Source: Gadus chalcogrammus
Taxonomy: Eukaryota > Chordata > Actinopteri > Gadiformes > Gadidae
DNA: 64,000 nucleotides
Direction of reading: 5' to 3'
Assembly (NCBI RefSeq): GCF_026213295.1
Contig: NC_079431.1
Coordinates: 16,461,965 to 16,525,964, forward strand
Below are positions 39,890 to 62,680 of this stretch, piece by piece (positions within the stretch are counted from its first letter, which is position 1; every line of letters begins with the position of its first letter). A program made the position numbers and the translations under genes. The notes beneath the pieces are model-generated. The model saw only the letters and a list, made by a program, of their open reading frames with translations, made no database searches and had not been told where the DNA came from.

Positions 39890-40674
39890 CAGAGGAGCGC
39901 TGTCCACATGGACGCGTGCCTATATATGATTCTGTCCCCATAGAATGGGGTCCAAAAGTCAACAGGTGCAGGCTTTAATCCAAACCCCATTCCATTGAAC
40001 AGGCATCATCAACGACCAATAATCCAAGTGAAAACCATTGGAAAATATGGTTAGGCCTACAAGTCAAACAGGACAAAAAATTCAAAACGCATCCTTTCTT
40101 AATCCCCTTCCACGCATTGCAGTAAGACCGGCGTGTGTGCATTTATTTGGAGGGACGTGATTTAATGGCGCATAACCAATTCAGAGTCTCCAAGATTTAG
40201 GACGAAGAAGCCGAAGAGTGATAAACCGACGTGTGTTAACAATCATCCAACAGCGATGATATGTTGTGTAACGCCCGATCGATATCCTGATGCACTTCTC
40301 TCCTAAACAAGATGACCGTTTTGAATTCCTTCAGCGTGTGTGTGGGGGTCTACGAAACAACGGGATGGGCTTTACCCAGGGACGCAGCGGAGAGAGCTTC
40401 TAAAACAATATGATTGTCCACAGCAAAAAAAGCCTGCAGCAACTTTTTGGAAGCGGCACGTTTAATCTGCATGTATCTGGTTTGTTGCCCTCATGCACAC
40501 ATTGGCGTCCGAGCCGACGGCGTGAAGGATCGATCTCTGTGCTGCTTGCTGCACGGAGTGGAGATCGATGTGGCTGCTGAAGAAAAGGGCTGGCCCCCTG
40601 CCGAGGCGTGGAACAAGTGCGCCTCCCTTCCCCTCTGTTGCGCGTATTCATAGTTAGGGGCTCGGGCTCGGCTG
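39890..40674 (+). promoter_or_regulatory. igfbp5: igfbp5 proximal upstream region
   Basis: Unique, repeat-free, GC-rising sequence from the CA array to the TATA-like box. It is the natural place for proximal promoter elements. The + frame 40414-40653 and the antisense frame 40400-40927 lack any family resemblance. Individual factor sites cannot be supported from sequence alone. Confidence 0.45.
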
Positions 40675-40715
40675 TTTTTAAAAAGGCAAGGCAGTGCTCG
40701 AGTGGATCAGTGCAG
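40675..40715 (+). promoter_or_regulatory. igfbp5: Probable igfbp5 core promoter (TATA-like box and initiator)
   Basis: TTTTTAAAAAGG at 40675-40686 is a TATA-like element in a locally GC-richer block. About 30 bp downstream, TCAGTGC at 40707-40713 fits an initiator and would put the start near 40709, giving a 5' leader of about 436 nt. Mammalian IGFBP5 also uses a TATA promoter. A second AT-only stretch (41064-41084) lies only 60-80 bp before the start codon and could drive a shorter leader. The start site is inferred, not seen. Confidence 0.55.
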
Positions 40716-41144
40716 CTCAGGAAAGTTCTCGGGTGGAGAGAGTATCGGAATCCGTTTGGGGAAAGAAAAGGTGCTCGGGCAGAAGTTGAGTGTTTATTTT
40801 TTGGCGTGTATGTGTTACTGTGAGAGACTCGCGTGTATACCGCTGCAGGAGAAGGCAGATCTTGGGCAGAGAAAAGCGCGCCGCTTGAACTGGTTCTGTG
40901 TGTGATAGATGTTGTTGCATGCTGCACTGCAGCCTGTCAGTGTTCACCCCTCTCAGCAGACAAGAGCGCACTCGTTTGGATGAAGACTCTCGGGCTTTAG
41001 CTTAAAAAATAATTGGATTATCAGAATCGGACCGCGTTTGTGTGTTCGTTAGAATAAAGCCTCTATATATATATTTATATATAGTATTTTTTCTTTTTGT
41101 ATTTGCGACAAATTTGCACATTTTTCTCCAACCACACCGCAAAC
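40709..41144 (+). other. igfbp5: igfbp5 5' leader with four upstream ATGs
   Basis: If transcription starts near 40709, the leader holds four short upstream reading frames: 40810-40905 (31 codons), 40909-40983 (24 codons), 40919-41005 (28 codons) and 40980-41000 (6 codons). The last three overlap one another in different frames, and all end before the main ATG. No ATG occurs between 41006 and the start codon. The leader ends in an AT-rich part with a TATATA tract at 41064-41084. Upstream ATGs of this kind often lower or condition translation, but that is inference. Confidence 0.5.
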
Positions 41145-51200
<10,056 letters not shown>

Positions 51201-54200
51201 ATGAGAATAAAGAACAATATCAACAACGGGGGAAGAACTCTATTACCCACAATCCCCCCCACCTGATCCCCCCTCCCCTCCACCCTTACCTGTGCACCAC
51301 CTGACCTTGAACCCACACCTTCCTCTCTTGCTCCTCCTCCTCCATCACCATCGTCTTCATCACACCGGTTGACTCCACCCTCCTGTCGCTTTGAGATTTC
51401 TTTTTTGGGGGGGGGGGTTTGTCGAAAGGAAGAAATAAAAGGAAAAAGAATCCAAACGAATGAATGGGGACACTTATATTTTTCTTTATTTCTTTCTTTA
51501 CTTTTGTAGGCTCTTTTTGATGTCCAAGCACTCATCTTCGAACAAGGGTATCCCCACTACCACCCCAACCCCCCCACACACCCTGCAAGAACAGACCCCC
51601 TAGACTTCTGCTCAAAGTGGGGGGCTCATCTATGTGCTGCCGCTCCCCCTCCCCAGCTACATATATATCAGAATATATACACATCAATGATATATTTTTG
51701 TAGATGCTGGGATTACAATTCAAATTTTTGTATGATATGAAATTAATGCAAAACTATTGTGGAGGGGGAAAAAACTGCAATTAAGGCATCTTGAATCTAA
51801 TTGGTTGATTGGTGACGTTATTTGGTTTAAGTGGCTTCGTTCTTTTCCAAAAGAAAATAAGAAAATGAATATCTATGATGAGGTATGGATCGGCTGTAAC
51901 AGTCGATTCGGTCGGGGTATTTTGTTTGTCACAGCACTTATGAATAGGGGAACCTGCTAAGATGTATGTGTAACTTCAGAAAACTGTGTGTTGAGTGAGT
52001 GTTGGTGTTTCCGTGAGTATGTTTCTTTATGTATGATCTTGTATAGATGTACGATGCAACGAGCCTATAACAAAGAATGTCCTTTCTCTCTATATTTTTT
52101 CCTTTGTAAGTCACAAAAGCTATAACTAGTGCTTGAAGTGGTTACTGAGCTGGGAATTATTTACTGGCCTTTGACAAGTATGTCGCGGGGACAGACAGAG
52201 TGTGAGAAAGAGAGAGAGAGAGCGTTTGACAGCACAATGGTGGACAGGTAACTTCAGATGAACCTATATAAGTGGCTCGTTGACAATGTAGCTAGCCTGA
52301 AATGCCAACTGTGCCTAGTTGAACAGACACTGCCATGCAGGGCAACACAGACTTTGACAGAGAGTCCTGACTCTACTGGGGAAAATAAAAGATTGACTTT
52401 TACATTTTCTCTTTTCAGTAGCTTAAAGTGGCCTGACTCGCACACAAGACAAAGATCATGGAAAATGTTCTGCCCTTGAGCCCTGAACGAACACTCAATC
52501 TGTTAAACTAAATAACTATGCCTCGCTTAAGCTAACTCGAGTGCACATTCAGGCTTGTGTTCACCAGGAAGGCCAGTGGATCCTCTGCTCCTATTGGGTG
52601 AAGCACAGTTTTGTACGGTATCGTTTGTGCTGTTACCTTTGCCTTCAGTGAAGTAACGACCGCCCACTTTTGAGCCATGAGTGGTGTACTGCTATTACAG
52701 TGTAATCGTGGTGTATAACATTACATTTAAATATAGTTATTGAATGTTTTATTTTTTGTTTTATTTTTTTTGCCTTTAGAAACCAACAACGACAATGTTT
52801 TGGTGCTTGAAAGAGAAAAAGCATTGTTTCAGCATTGTGTAGAAAAAAAAAGATTGAATCATTGAGAGGATGAGGATGACAAAGCACGTACGCCAGTCCT
52901 GTGCTAATATGAATGCAGAGCGGTTAAAAGAGGCTAGCCTTGAGAGACACTAGCCCGATGTATGCATGCCGCTCTGGGGAAATCTTTGTCATTGCGTTTT
53001 CGAAAACTTCAAACAATTACAAGTTACGACCATTGCAATTTGGGGGAAACAGTCAACACTTTTCCAACCACACAAGGGTAGCTGGCTAGGTCGTTTAGGG
53101 TGTAATTTTCTATCTTTGAGATCAGGTTCTAGTGCCTTCCACCATGAGATGACGTTAGGAAACCGTGGCAAGAAAGTGACAGTTTTTGTTATTTTTCGTG
53201 TGGCCTCTACGTTTTACAACAAAAGATTCTAAGTCCACTCCTGAAACAGTTAAAGAACAATGAATGTGGTCGGTCCTTTAAATGTTGTTTTTTTGCTGTC
53301 ATTTTTTTTCAAATGTGTCACAAAATCTGGTATTATTCCTCCCCCGTTCCCCAGCTAAACCCCGGGACATTTCTGGACAAGAGTGATTTGTGGGGGGAAA
53401 GAGCTGCGTAGCAACTAGCCGGTTCGAACCTCTCTCTCTTCTCTTTCTTACTTCTATTAATAAGCTAATGGATGGATGTTTGTTTCAAGTGACTGCCAAC
53501 GTACGCGACTGCCAGAACAGGGGAAGGCCAAAGGATGTTTATAATACAGAGATGGCTTATCAAAGGAGGGTGTGAATCTTTCTCCCAGGTGCATACTCAC
53601 TTTCCAGTTTTATTGTTGTTTTAGTTTTTTTTAAAGATTTTCAGAGGAGCCCATTTGCTGAATCACAGTGAGAACGTGCGAGAGAGAAACAGCAAGTGCA
53701 TTTAAAAAATGGCTTTACAGTAGTGAAGGTATACCCGATACTTTCATCCCCCCGACCCCCCCCCCCCCCCCCCCGCCCCTTCCTCTAAGTCCCAGGCCTT
53801 GCTTTTAAAAAGAAGCAGCTTGCACTTATTACAAATATTCAGTCTGGGATACTGACACACAATGGCGTCCCTAACGATCAGGTGTCATGAAGCTAAGAGG
53901 GAAAAAAAAATGGGGGGGAAAATCAAAAAGAATCCAGGGGACAAACAAAAAAAACGAACAAACAACAGAACATCACAGGAAACCAACAATACATGTGTTA
54001 TCTTGTTTTTTCTTTCAAAAGGGGAGGATGCTTGAGGTCGTTCTACTTTTCTTTTTGTTTCGTCGACAGGGGCTTTTGTGGCCCATGCCTTGGACTTCAC
54101 CTGGAATTACATCTTCTAGTTGGTGGGTGGGGGGTTTGGGGGGGGATCGTCTAGAATGATTGACATCCCAGTGTAGCGATGACACAGTGGCTCTTCTGAC

Positions 54201-55080
54201 AGTTCGTAGAACCTAAGGTGGTCAGGGACGAAGGCATTGGGGGGGGGGGGCGCTAGTTGGAATCTGGGTTGTGTGGGTGGGTGTGTGTGTGTTTGGGGGG
54301 AGGGCCTAAGCCACTTCCTACCCTCCCTAATACAAGGGCTCACCAATTGCATGACGGTAGACAGATTTTAGCTAGACAGTTAACAGGAGCTCTTTGGAAT
54401 CTGAGGATGTCTTCAGCAACCGGTGGGGGATGACGGGAGTTTTTAGTTCTTTATGTCAAGGTTTAGTGACCAATCACAAGTTTCAGATTGATTTATTAAG
54501 AAGATTACACATTTTGCAATCAGAGGAAAATATCGATCGTACAAAACTGAACCTGCATGTCTGGTAATTTGTACTTTTTGGTGTTTTGGTGCTAGGTTTA
54601 GTTTATTGGGGAGGGAAAAAAACGAAACGTCTAAACTGTTTGCGACGAGTACATTCCTCAGATTCTTAATCTTCTAATATGGTTCAAACTCATAATCACA
54701 TACTTCATTCTACAGTAGTACTACAGTAACGAAAGCTCTTTTATGTGACTCTTTACTACAGTTATAACAACAGGTTTTTGTTTTGGTTTGTTTGTTACTC
54801 TGGTAGACAATACAATTGGTCGCTAGGATACGGGGTTAAAATGGCTTGAGAAATCACCCTGGCAGGATATAAAGGTGGATATGAACACGGTCAGCATTTG
54901 GAACTGCAGAAAATTAATTAAATGAAAAAAAAGGAAAAAATACAAAAAATCGCAAATTATTAAAGTGAATATCACTGTGTAATATTTATTCAACTTGTAA
55001 TTTATGTACTCGTTTAACCTTTGTCTCTTTTTTTTGTTATGACAAAGCATTTATTTAAATAAAGTTATGTATTCATTTAA
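51201..55080 (+). other. igfbp5: Probable long igfbp5 3' UTR
   Basis: No further exon or gene is visible between the stop codon and the AATAAA at 55058, and mammalian IGFBP5 also has a 3' UTR of several kilobases. The stretch contains C-rich segments (51241-51300, 53750-53774), G-runs (51408-51417, 54239-54250), A/T-rich blocks near the end and few simple repeats compared with the flanks, suggesting constraint. Alternative AATAAA hexamers at 51434-51439 and 52384-52389 could give shorter transcripts. The extent is inferred without transcript data. Confidence 0.6.
53750..53774. repeat. Poly-C run in the probable igfbp5 3' UTR
   Basis: Near-pure C run with one A and one G. Confidence 0.95.
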
Positions 55081-55105
55081 GCACTTGACTGTTTGTTTTC
55101 CGTTG
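55058..55105 (+). terminator. igfbp5: Probable distal igfbp5 poly(A) signal
   Basis: AATAAA at 55058-55063 is followed within 25-45 bp by a GT/T-rich element (TGACTGTTTGTTTTCC region, 55085-55105), the usual layout of a cleavage and polyadenylation site. Cleavage would fall near 55075-55085. Past this point the sequence changes to telomere-like and satellite repeats. Confidence 0.6.
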
Positions 55106-55814
55106 ACTTGCATTTACTACGACTAAAGAAGAGAGTAAGGGTTAGGGTTAGGGTTTTTTTTAAAGCGTTTTTTCCAAAATGTCCAACCATCTCATCTGAC
55201 AAACTGTTCATAAGACATAATCAGATTTTAATTCCAAAATAACTTTTTCTTACCATTTTACTTTACTTTAAAATGAAAGGTTATTTTCCAATATGTTAAA
55301 TGAGCAAGTAGAGGTGATCAGAGGGTATCACGCTCAAAGACACCTACAGGATCTAAAAAGGGGACAAACACACCATATTCTGGCTTGGAAACAAACACCC
55401 TAACCTCTCATTATATACATCTCATTATATACCTTTCCACTGACAAACCCAGTTAGTAAGGCCCTTTGTATACAAGACCTGCAATAATTTTTGGGCTGAA
55501 TCACAGTGGCATTAAACATCTTCGACACCAATTTGCTGATGAGGCACCCAGACATTAGAAAGAGACAGGAAGTACATATCAGGCCGCACAGGAAGTGACT
55601 TCATAAAGCCTAGCCTAAGGTGGTAGTAACCTGGTTTTCAACACGGTAGTCAAAAAAGATTGCAGAGGAACCAGGAAGTCATGTAGCGTGAGTTTGAAGT
55701 TCAAAGTGTAATTAATTCCGTTGGAAGCATGAATCAAATGAGTGAGTGGGGGTCTGCTGTAAGGGGGCCCTTTTATGACCGCTTAATGGTGGCATTGCCT
55801 GAAAAACACATTAT
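55081..55814. other. Downstream intergenic sequence with a telomere-like repeat
   Basis: GGGTTAGGGTTAGGG (about three units) lies at 55139-55154, just after the igfbp5 poly(A) region. The rest is unique sequence without gene signals. Confidence 0.5.
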
Positions 55815-56790
55815 TCACTCCCTTCATCTCTCCCTCTCTGACTATCCCCCCTCTCTCTAACCTCATTCCACTCTCTCTCTCTCTCTGTCTATTAATCCCT
55901 TCTCTCCCTCCCTCTGTCTGAATATCACCCATTTCTCTCCCTTCATCTCCCTCCCTCTCTCTGTCTATTACCCCTTTCAACCTTAGTCTCTATGTGTGTC
56001 TGTCAACCGTTTCTCTCAATCCCTCTCTCTTTCTATTACTCCTCTCTCTCCCTCCCTCTCAGAATATCACCCCTTTCTTTCCCTCCCGCTCTCTGATTAT
56101 CATCCCTTCATCTCCCTCCCTCTCTCTGACTATCCCCCCTTCTCTCCCTCCCTCTCTCTTTATATTACCCCTTTCTCTCCCTTCATCTCCCTCCCTCCCT
56201 CTGAATATTACCCCTTTCTCTCCCTTCATCTCCTTCCCTCCCTCTGAATATTACCCCTTTCTCTCCCTTCATCTCCCTCCCTCCCTCCTCTCTCTGAATA
56301 TTACCCCTTTCTCTCCCTTCATCTCCCTCCCTCCCTCCTCTCTCTGAATATTACCCCTTTCTCTCCCTTCATATCCCTCCCTCTCAGAATAATACACCTT
56401 TCTCTCCCTTCATTGCTGTCTCTTTCTCTTTCTATTACCCCTTTCTATCCCTTCATCTGCCTCCCTCTCTCTTACTATCCCCCCATTCTCTCTGTTCATC
56501 TCCCTCCCTCTCTCTGAACATCACCCCTTTCTCTCCCTTCATCTCTCACTCTATGTCACCCATTCTCTCCCGTCATCTCTAACTCTTTCTCTCTCTACCT
56601 CTGTCCCTGTAGTTCTTTCTCTTGCACTCTCTCCCTTCCTCTTCCCTTACACTCTATCGATCTCTGTCATCCCTTTTTCTCCCTTCATCTCTCCCACACC
56701 CTCTCTACCTGACTCTCTCTCTCATGTTCTCTCTTACTTTCTCTTGCCCTCTCACTATATCTCTCTCAGTCACCCAATCTATCCCCCTCT
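55815..56790. repeat. Polypyrimidine satellite domain, about 1 kb, with 43-50-bp units
   Basis: Nearly all C/T on the + strand. From about 55990 to 56540 a unit with GAATATTACCCC, TTTCTCTCCCTTCATCTCC and CTCC repeats recurs. Its GAATATTACCCC starts are at 56203, 56246, 56296 and 56346, so spacing is 43-50 bp. Ser/Leu/Pro-rich open frames are artefacts. Confidence 0.9.
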
Positions 56791-56926
56791 CTGTTAGGAA
56801 ATACGGGGTGGGTCAATATAACATGTCAGAATGAGAAACAAGTGTCTGCTCACATGCATTTGGTTATGTTTGTATGTATGTGTGTTGAGGTGTGTGAAAG
56901 TGTGCTTGAGATTATGTGTGTGTGTG

Positions 56927-57293
<367 letters not shown>

Positions 57294-57320
57294 GGGGGGG
57301 GGGGGGGGGGGGGGGGGGGG
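57294..57320. repeat. Poly-G run, 27 bp
   Basis: A pure G run between two TG array domains. Confidence 0.98.
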
Positions 57321-57502
57321 TTGCACACAGCATCTGTCCCCTGGGAGCAGGGGAGTTTGAGCAGGTCCAGATGGAAGTGATTGACACAGCCATGAAAGGC
57401 TTTAGGACAACCAGCCCCCCCCCGGACTCCCAGAACTACACAATGATCAAGGCTGCCTTAAAAGAAGGAGACTGGGGTACTTCGATGTGTTTGTGTATGA
57501 TA

Positions 57503-57791
<289 letters not shown>

Positions 57792-60181
57792 AACTGTCAA
57801 ATCATAATTCAGACTCATTCATTACTTGCTGTGTTAATAGTTGTGTGTATGGGTGTGTATTTGTGAGTGTGTCGGGGTGGGGATGGAGGGTGGCGGGGTG
57901 GCATATTTGCAGTTTTAAGTGTGTATTTGTGCATTGCCTGTGTTTTAGTGTGTTTGTGTGTGTGCCTGTATGTGTGTGCATGCATGTTTGAATGCACATT
58001 TGCATCTGTGTGTGTGTGAGCACATGCACACATTTGTATGTCGTGAGAGTGAGGTTAAAGACTCGCGGGTCAGAGGGGAACATGTGCACGAGATTTGATT
58101 TGCGAGGCAGTGAACATGACTATTACGATTTGTCTTCAAAGAAACTGACAACTGCACTTAGGACTTCAAAGCCCTCATGCCCCCTTTTATTACATAATTA
58201 GGGCGACAACGCTGCATGGCTACGTCTAATCTCAACACGCAGCTCACCTCAAGAACCAGACCCCACCCCTAGGTTTGCTCCATGACAGTCCGTTGTGTGT
58301 GTGCGTGTGTGTGTGCGTGTGTGTATGTGCGTTTGTGTGTGCTTGCGTGCGTTGAGCGTTACTAAGAACATGTTTAAAGCTCAACCTCTGATACTACGGT
58401 TTTGGTTTGAGGGTGGGGTGGGAGGGGGTCCATCTCGATGACCGCCCGCGACCCGGTTTCATACCATCTTGGTTGCGATACCTTCAAGTGGGGGGATCCG
58501 TGCGCCTCATGCACCTCATGCATTCCATGTGACCTTTTCCCCTCTTTTTAGAAGCAATGATGGGGCATAAGACCATGTATAGTTACAAATGGCATACAGA
58601 TGTTTACTGCATAATAGGGAGCCTGGCTAATAACTGCTTTGTGTTCTCGGTTATGCTATTTCTTAGAAGACAGTGATCTACTTTGTCACCGGCGTGGAGA
58701 TGAAAGGCGACTCGCGAAAGAATGTGAAAGGCAGTTTGGACTAAATCATACAATTGAGTAGTAGTGGAATCCTCCGATGCCAGGGGTTGAAGGCAAAGAG
58801 ATAAGTGTCTGCTAGCTATTTATCTATTTTAAGCCAGCCCTTCCATCCAACACGGGCTCAGACGCTGAATCCAAATAGAGGGTTTCGGTGCGGGGCGGAT
58901 GTAAGTGTGTGAACCGCAGCTTTTTTTTGTGTGTTTCTTTAGCTTACCTGGAATGAGATCCTTACATCCTCGATCCTACACACCTCAACCCATAAGGGCT
59001 TTGATAGTCTTATTGCTGGCGCGCATCGAAGTATTGATGTGTTAGGAAGACAGTGTGGGCCTTCTTTACAGCTCGGCCCAACTAAGCCTGGGCTTCGACA
59101 AAATAACTTCCTGAGGAAGAAAAACCCAAATTGGTTAGATTTATGAGGGATGTGGAGCAACAGCGAAAGTATGATGGGAAGTCGTGGCTTAGTTCTCAGA
59201 AATGTGCTGGTTTAAAAGATGTTCAATAAAGATGTAGACAGGGTATCTGTCAAGCCGAAGACTCCTGTGTTCCATAAATACGTGTATATGATCTGATCCA
59301 ACTCAACTACTTTGTTGTAAATAATTAAAAGTATATGCACACCAAAAAACAAGGACAATAAAATTGTCATCAAGAACATATTTGCACTTGTCAAGTGTGC
59401 CAACTAACTCTAAACAGATATTTTTTTGATTATGCCGTATGAAATATCTATATCTATATCTATACAGTATATATAAATTAATTCTGCAAGCAGCTGTGTG
59501 TTGAAGCTTTCCTGTAATGTCTCAACCCATACACACAGTTATTTGGTCAGACAAAGCTGATCGAATGCTAGGTAACATAAAGCAGTAGAGCAATTAAATA
59601 GAAGCGGCAAGTGAATGATATTGCTGAGTCAGCCGGTGCTAGCACATCTGTAATCTACACCTGTGTGCCCTCCAAAGCAATCCTAAAGCCATGGGGGCCT
59701 TTATGTTCATTTCTTTGTACACTACAAACCACAAAGAACGTTGGGAATCGTAATGCTTATGTGTGTTTAACATAGTTACCATGGTGTAGCTTGATGGAAC
59801 GTGAAGATAAAAGACATACTGTGTGAAGTAGAGTAGTGGTGAGAACAACAAGCCTTCAGGGTACAGGCTAGAGGCGCTTTTTTGCCCCACACAAATATCT
59901 GTGTGTGTAGGTGTGGTAGTGTGCATATGTTTAGGTGTATGTATGTGCGTGTGTATGTGTGTATATGAATATGTAGGTAAGTTAGTGTACATGTATGTGT
60001 GTGTGTGTGCATAGATGTGTTTGAGCGTAGATATGTCGTGTGTGTGCGTAGGTGTGTGTGTATTTATAGACATCATAACCCACTTGTATCACATTTGTCA
60101 ATGTCAGCCTGCCATTCTAATCCCCTGCATGTCAACACGTCATTAGTAACCTACACACACACTCACATTCACACATGCACA

Positions 60182-60184
<3 letters not shown>
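57792..60184. other. Intergenic, TG-rich patches and unique sequence
   Basis: Loose TG-rich parts at 57840-58040, 58290-58350 and 59900-60065. 58560-58880 is high-complexity sequence that could be a regulatory element. 59440-59475 is TATC/ATAT-rich. No igfbp2 exon or other gene was recognised on either strand. Confidence 0.45.

Positions 60185-60278
<94 letters not shown>
60185..60278. repeat. (CA)n microsatellite, 94 bp
   Basis: A perfect CA array. Confidence 0.98.
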
Positions 60279-60280
<2 letters not shown>

Positions 60281-60562
60281 CAATGCACCGGCCCCCAAGA
60301 AGAACCCTGTTCACACGTGTGCATGTGCCAAGTCTTGACACACACCCCATACCTGTGGTTCTGGATAAATGGAGGTCCTTGGCACATACACACATATGCA
60401 AATCCATGCAGACAGTAACACACATTCAAATGCACACATCCATTCCTAGACATACAGATGTGGCCACATAAACATGTATTCACTGACAGACCCACATACA
60501 GCACACCCGCATGCATGGGCAGACAAACACACACACACACACACACACACACTAAAACACAT

Positions 60563-60597
<35 letters not shown>

Positions 60598-60848
60598 AAC
60601 CCCATTACAAATACACATGCACAATCGCACAAATCACACACAGACACCAGACACACACACACCAGGTCTTCTGAGTCTTCTTCTCTTGTGGAGTCCCCGC
60701 CCAGGAAGGCTATGGGCCGTCCACTTCCCCCCTTTCTACTCCTCCTCAACCTTCTACTCCCTCACATATGTAGAAAGAGGTGCTCCGCATCAGCCTCTTT
60801 GACTCACAGCCACACTCACAACGTCACGTACACACAAACACACATGCT
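60279..60848. repeat. CA-rich sequence with two short (CA)n arrays
   Basis: (CA)n at about 60530-60552 and 60568-60594 in a CA/ACAT-rich background. 60660-60790 is unique. Confidence 0.85.
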
Positions 60849-60988
60849 CACACACACACACACACACACACAGGTAATGCACACTTAAAACTGAATATAT
60901 GCCACCTCCCCACACACACACACACACGCACGAACGCACACACACACAAACACACGCGCATGCACACACACACACACACAAACACACA

Positions 60989-61073
<85 letters not shown>
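60849..61073. repeat. (CA)n arrays, about 225 bp with interruptions
   Basis: (CA)n at 60849-60872 and a long array at 60963-61073 with CAAACA interruptions, ending in a CACCATCA triplet. Confidence 0.96.
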
Positions 61074-61074
<1 letters not shown>

Positions 61075-62074
61075 ATCACACCATCACACCACTTTGCAGT
61101 AAGATATACAGTGTAGAAATAGACAATAGCAATGTATCTTTTTATTTGATAATATATTTAGTGTATATTTTTTCACCACAGACAGGAATATAAACATACT
61201 GGTATTTTAAAAAACAACAAGCACCAATTTCCCTATGGCAAAGTAATGCATATTAATCCAATATCAAAACTACGGAAATATTGTGCATTGTATGGACTGG
61301 TTGATGTTATTTGAATGAACTAAAGGGTAGCATCTCAGAATATAGGCCAATTCCAATTTACAGCAATAATAAATTAATGTAGGAATGAATCAGTTACAAA
61401 GCATTGTTACTACATTAATACTCATAGGCTACAATTGCAATGCCTCAAGTACCATTGCCATAGTACAAATCATTGTCCTCACTTTAGATGAGCACAAAAT
61501 AACACTTTGTAAATAGTTTGTAAGTCATCAATTAGCTTTATAAATTAACATTGAAACCGTCTTATTAACGATTTACAACTGATTATGAAAAACATACATG
61601 AATGCATGAACAATGCTTTATAAATGATGAATTGCTTCTTTGTTAATGCTTTAAAGTTGTACAGTTATTCTAAGAACACCAATCCGACCACATAGAAATC
61701 AACAGAGAACAACATTACATCCACAGCCAAAACAAACAAATGAGTTACAATTCAGTGGAAAAAAACACTGAACACAAAACATGGGCAACATGAAACAAGA
61801 AAGAAAAAAATAAGAAAAGATAAAGGTGCCACACATTCCACATTGTGGGATGTGTGGCCACCAAAATAGGGTGTCACAGATTCAACATTTAGATATCTAA
61901 TGTGGCCTGATTACACTTAGCACCTGTATAGAAACTGTATATGTTGTATTCTCTCTGGCTCACAGGCCGACAGGCTAGGATCCATGTAGGGGTGACCAAT
62001 TAGGGAAGCAGCTGAACAAACAGGAGCCCTGATACCCCGAACGCTGCAATACACACGCGTGGAATAAAAGGGGC
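61074..62074. other. AT-rich intergenic, with a possible dispersed repeat
   Basis: 61495-61680 contains AACACTTTGTAAATAG, TTTATAAATTAAC and GCTTTATAAATGATGAATTG, reminiscent of a widespread fish repeat with many TTTATAAATG words. The boundaries are unclear. The rest is unique AT-rich sequence. Confidence 0.4.
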
Positions 62075-62312
62075 AATATGGAGCATAGCACCTGGCATTG
62101 ACTGCTAATAACCGTAGCATAGCACCAAGCATCCCCGCTACGACCCCTTCACCTGCTGACAATGGAGACGTGTAGCGTAGCGGCTAGCATCCATGCTAGG
62201 ATCCATATTCAACTGTTAATTACAGCAACGTCTGGCATAGCAGTTAGCATCCACAATACCACCCATAGACACCTGCTAATAACAGCAACCTGTAGCGTAT
62301 ATCCACACTACC
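62075..62312. repeat. 60-bp tandem repeat, about four degenerate copies
   Basis: Copies at 62161-62220 and 62221-62280 align in exact 60-bp register, sharing TAGCATCCA and ACTG/CCTGCTAAT. Degenerate or partial copies lie at about 62075-62160 and 62281-62312. Confidence 0.8.
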
Positions 62313-62476
62313 ATTTCCACACAGCCTTGCTAAAGAGCCCAAGGACAGCGTATCAGAAATATCTGATATGCTGTATAAAAAAAATAGGAAGTATTTATAC
62401 ACTCACTTTTGCGTAAAGTACATACACATGTGCAAACGTATGAGGGGCCGCCTGGGACAGAATTCATACTTGGTCT

Positions 62477-62652
62477 TACACACACTATTATACTCTCTCA
62501 CATACACTATTATACTCTCTCACATACACTATTATACTCTCTCACATACACTACTATACTCTCTCACATATACTACTATACTCTCTCACATACACTACTA
62601 TTCTCTCTCACATACACTACTATACTCTCTCACATACACGACTATACACTCT
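62477..62652. repeat. 22-bp satellite array (A), 8 units
   Basis: The unit is CACATACACTATTATACTCTCT with C/T variation at one central site. There are eight head-to-tail units with exact 22-bp spacing. Confidence 0.97.
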
Positions 62653-62680
62653 CATACTTACATGTAAAAGGAGTTTAATA

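Noticed and set aside
40400..40927. 175-codon antisense frame over the igfbp5 promoter
   Set aside because: Lies opposite the promoter and leader of a confident gene, has no family resemblance, and fits a GC-rich shadow frame.
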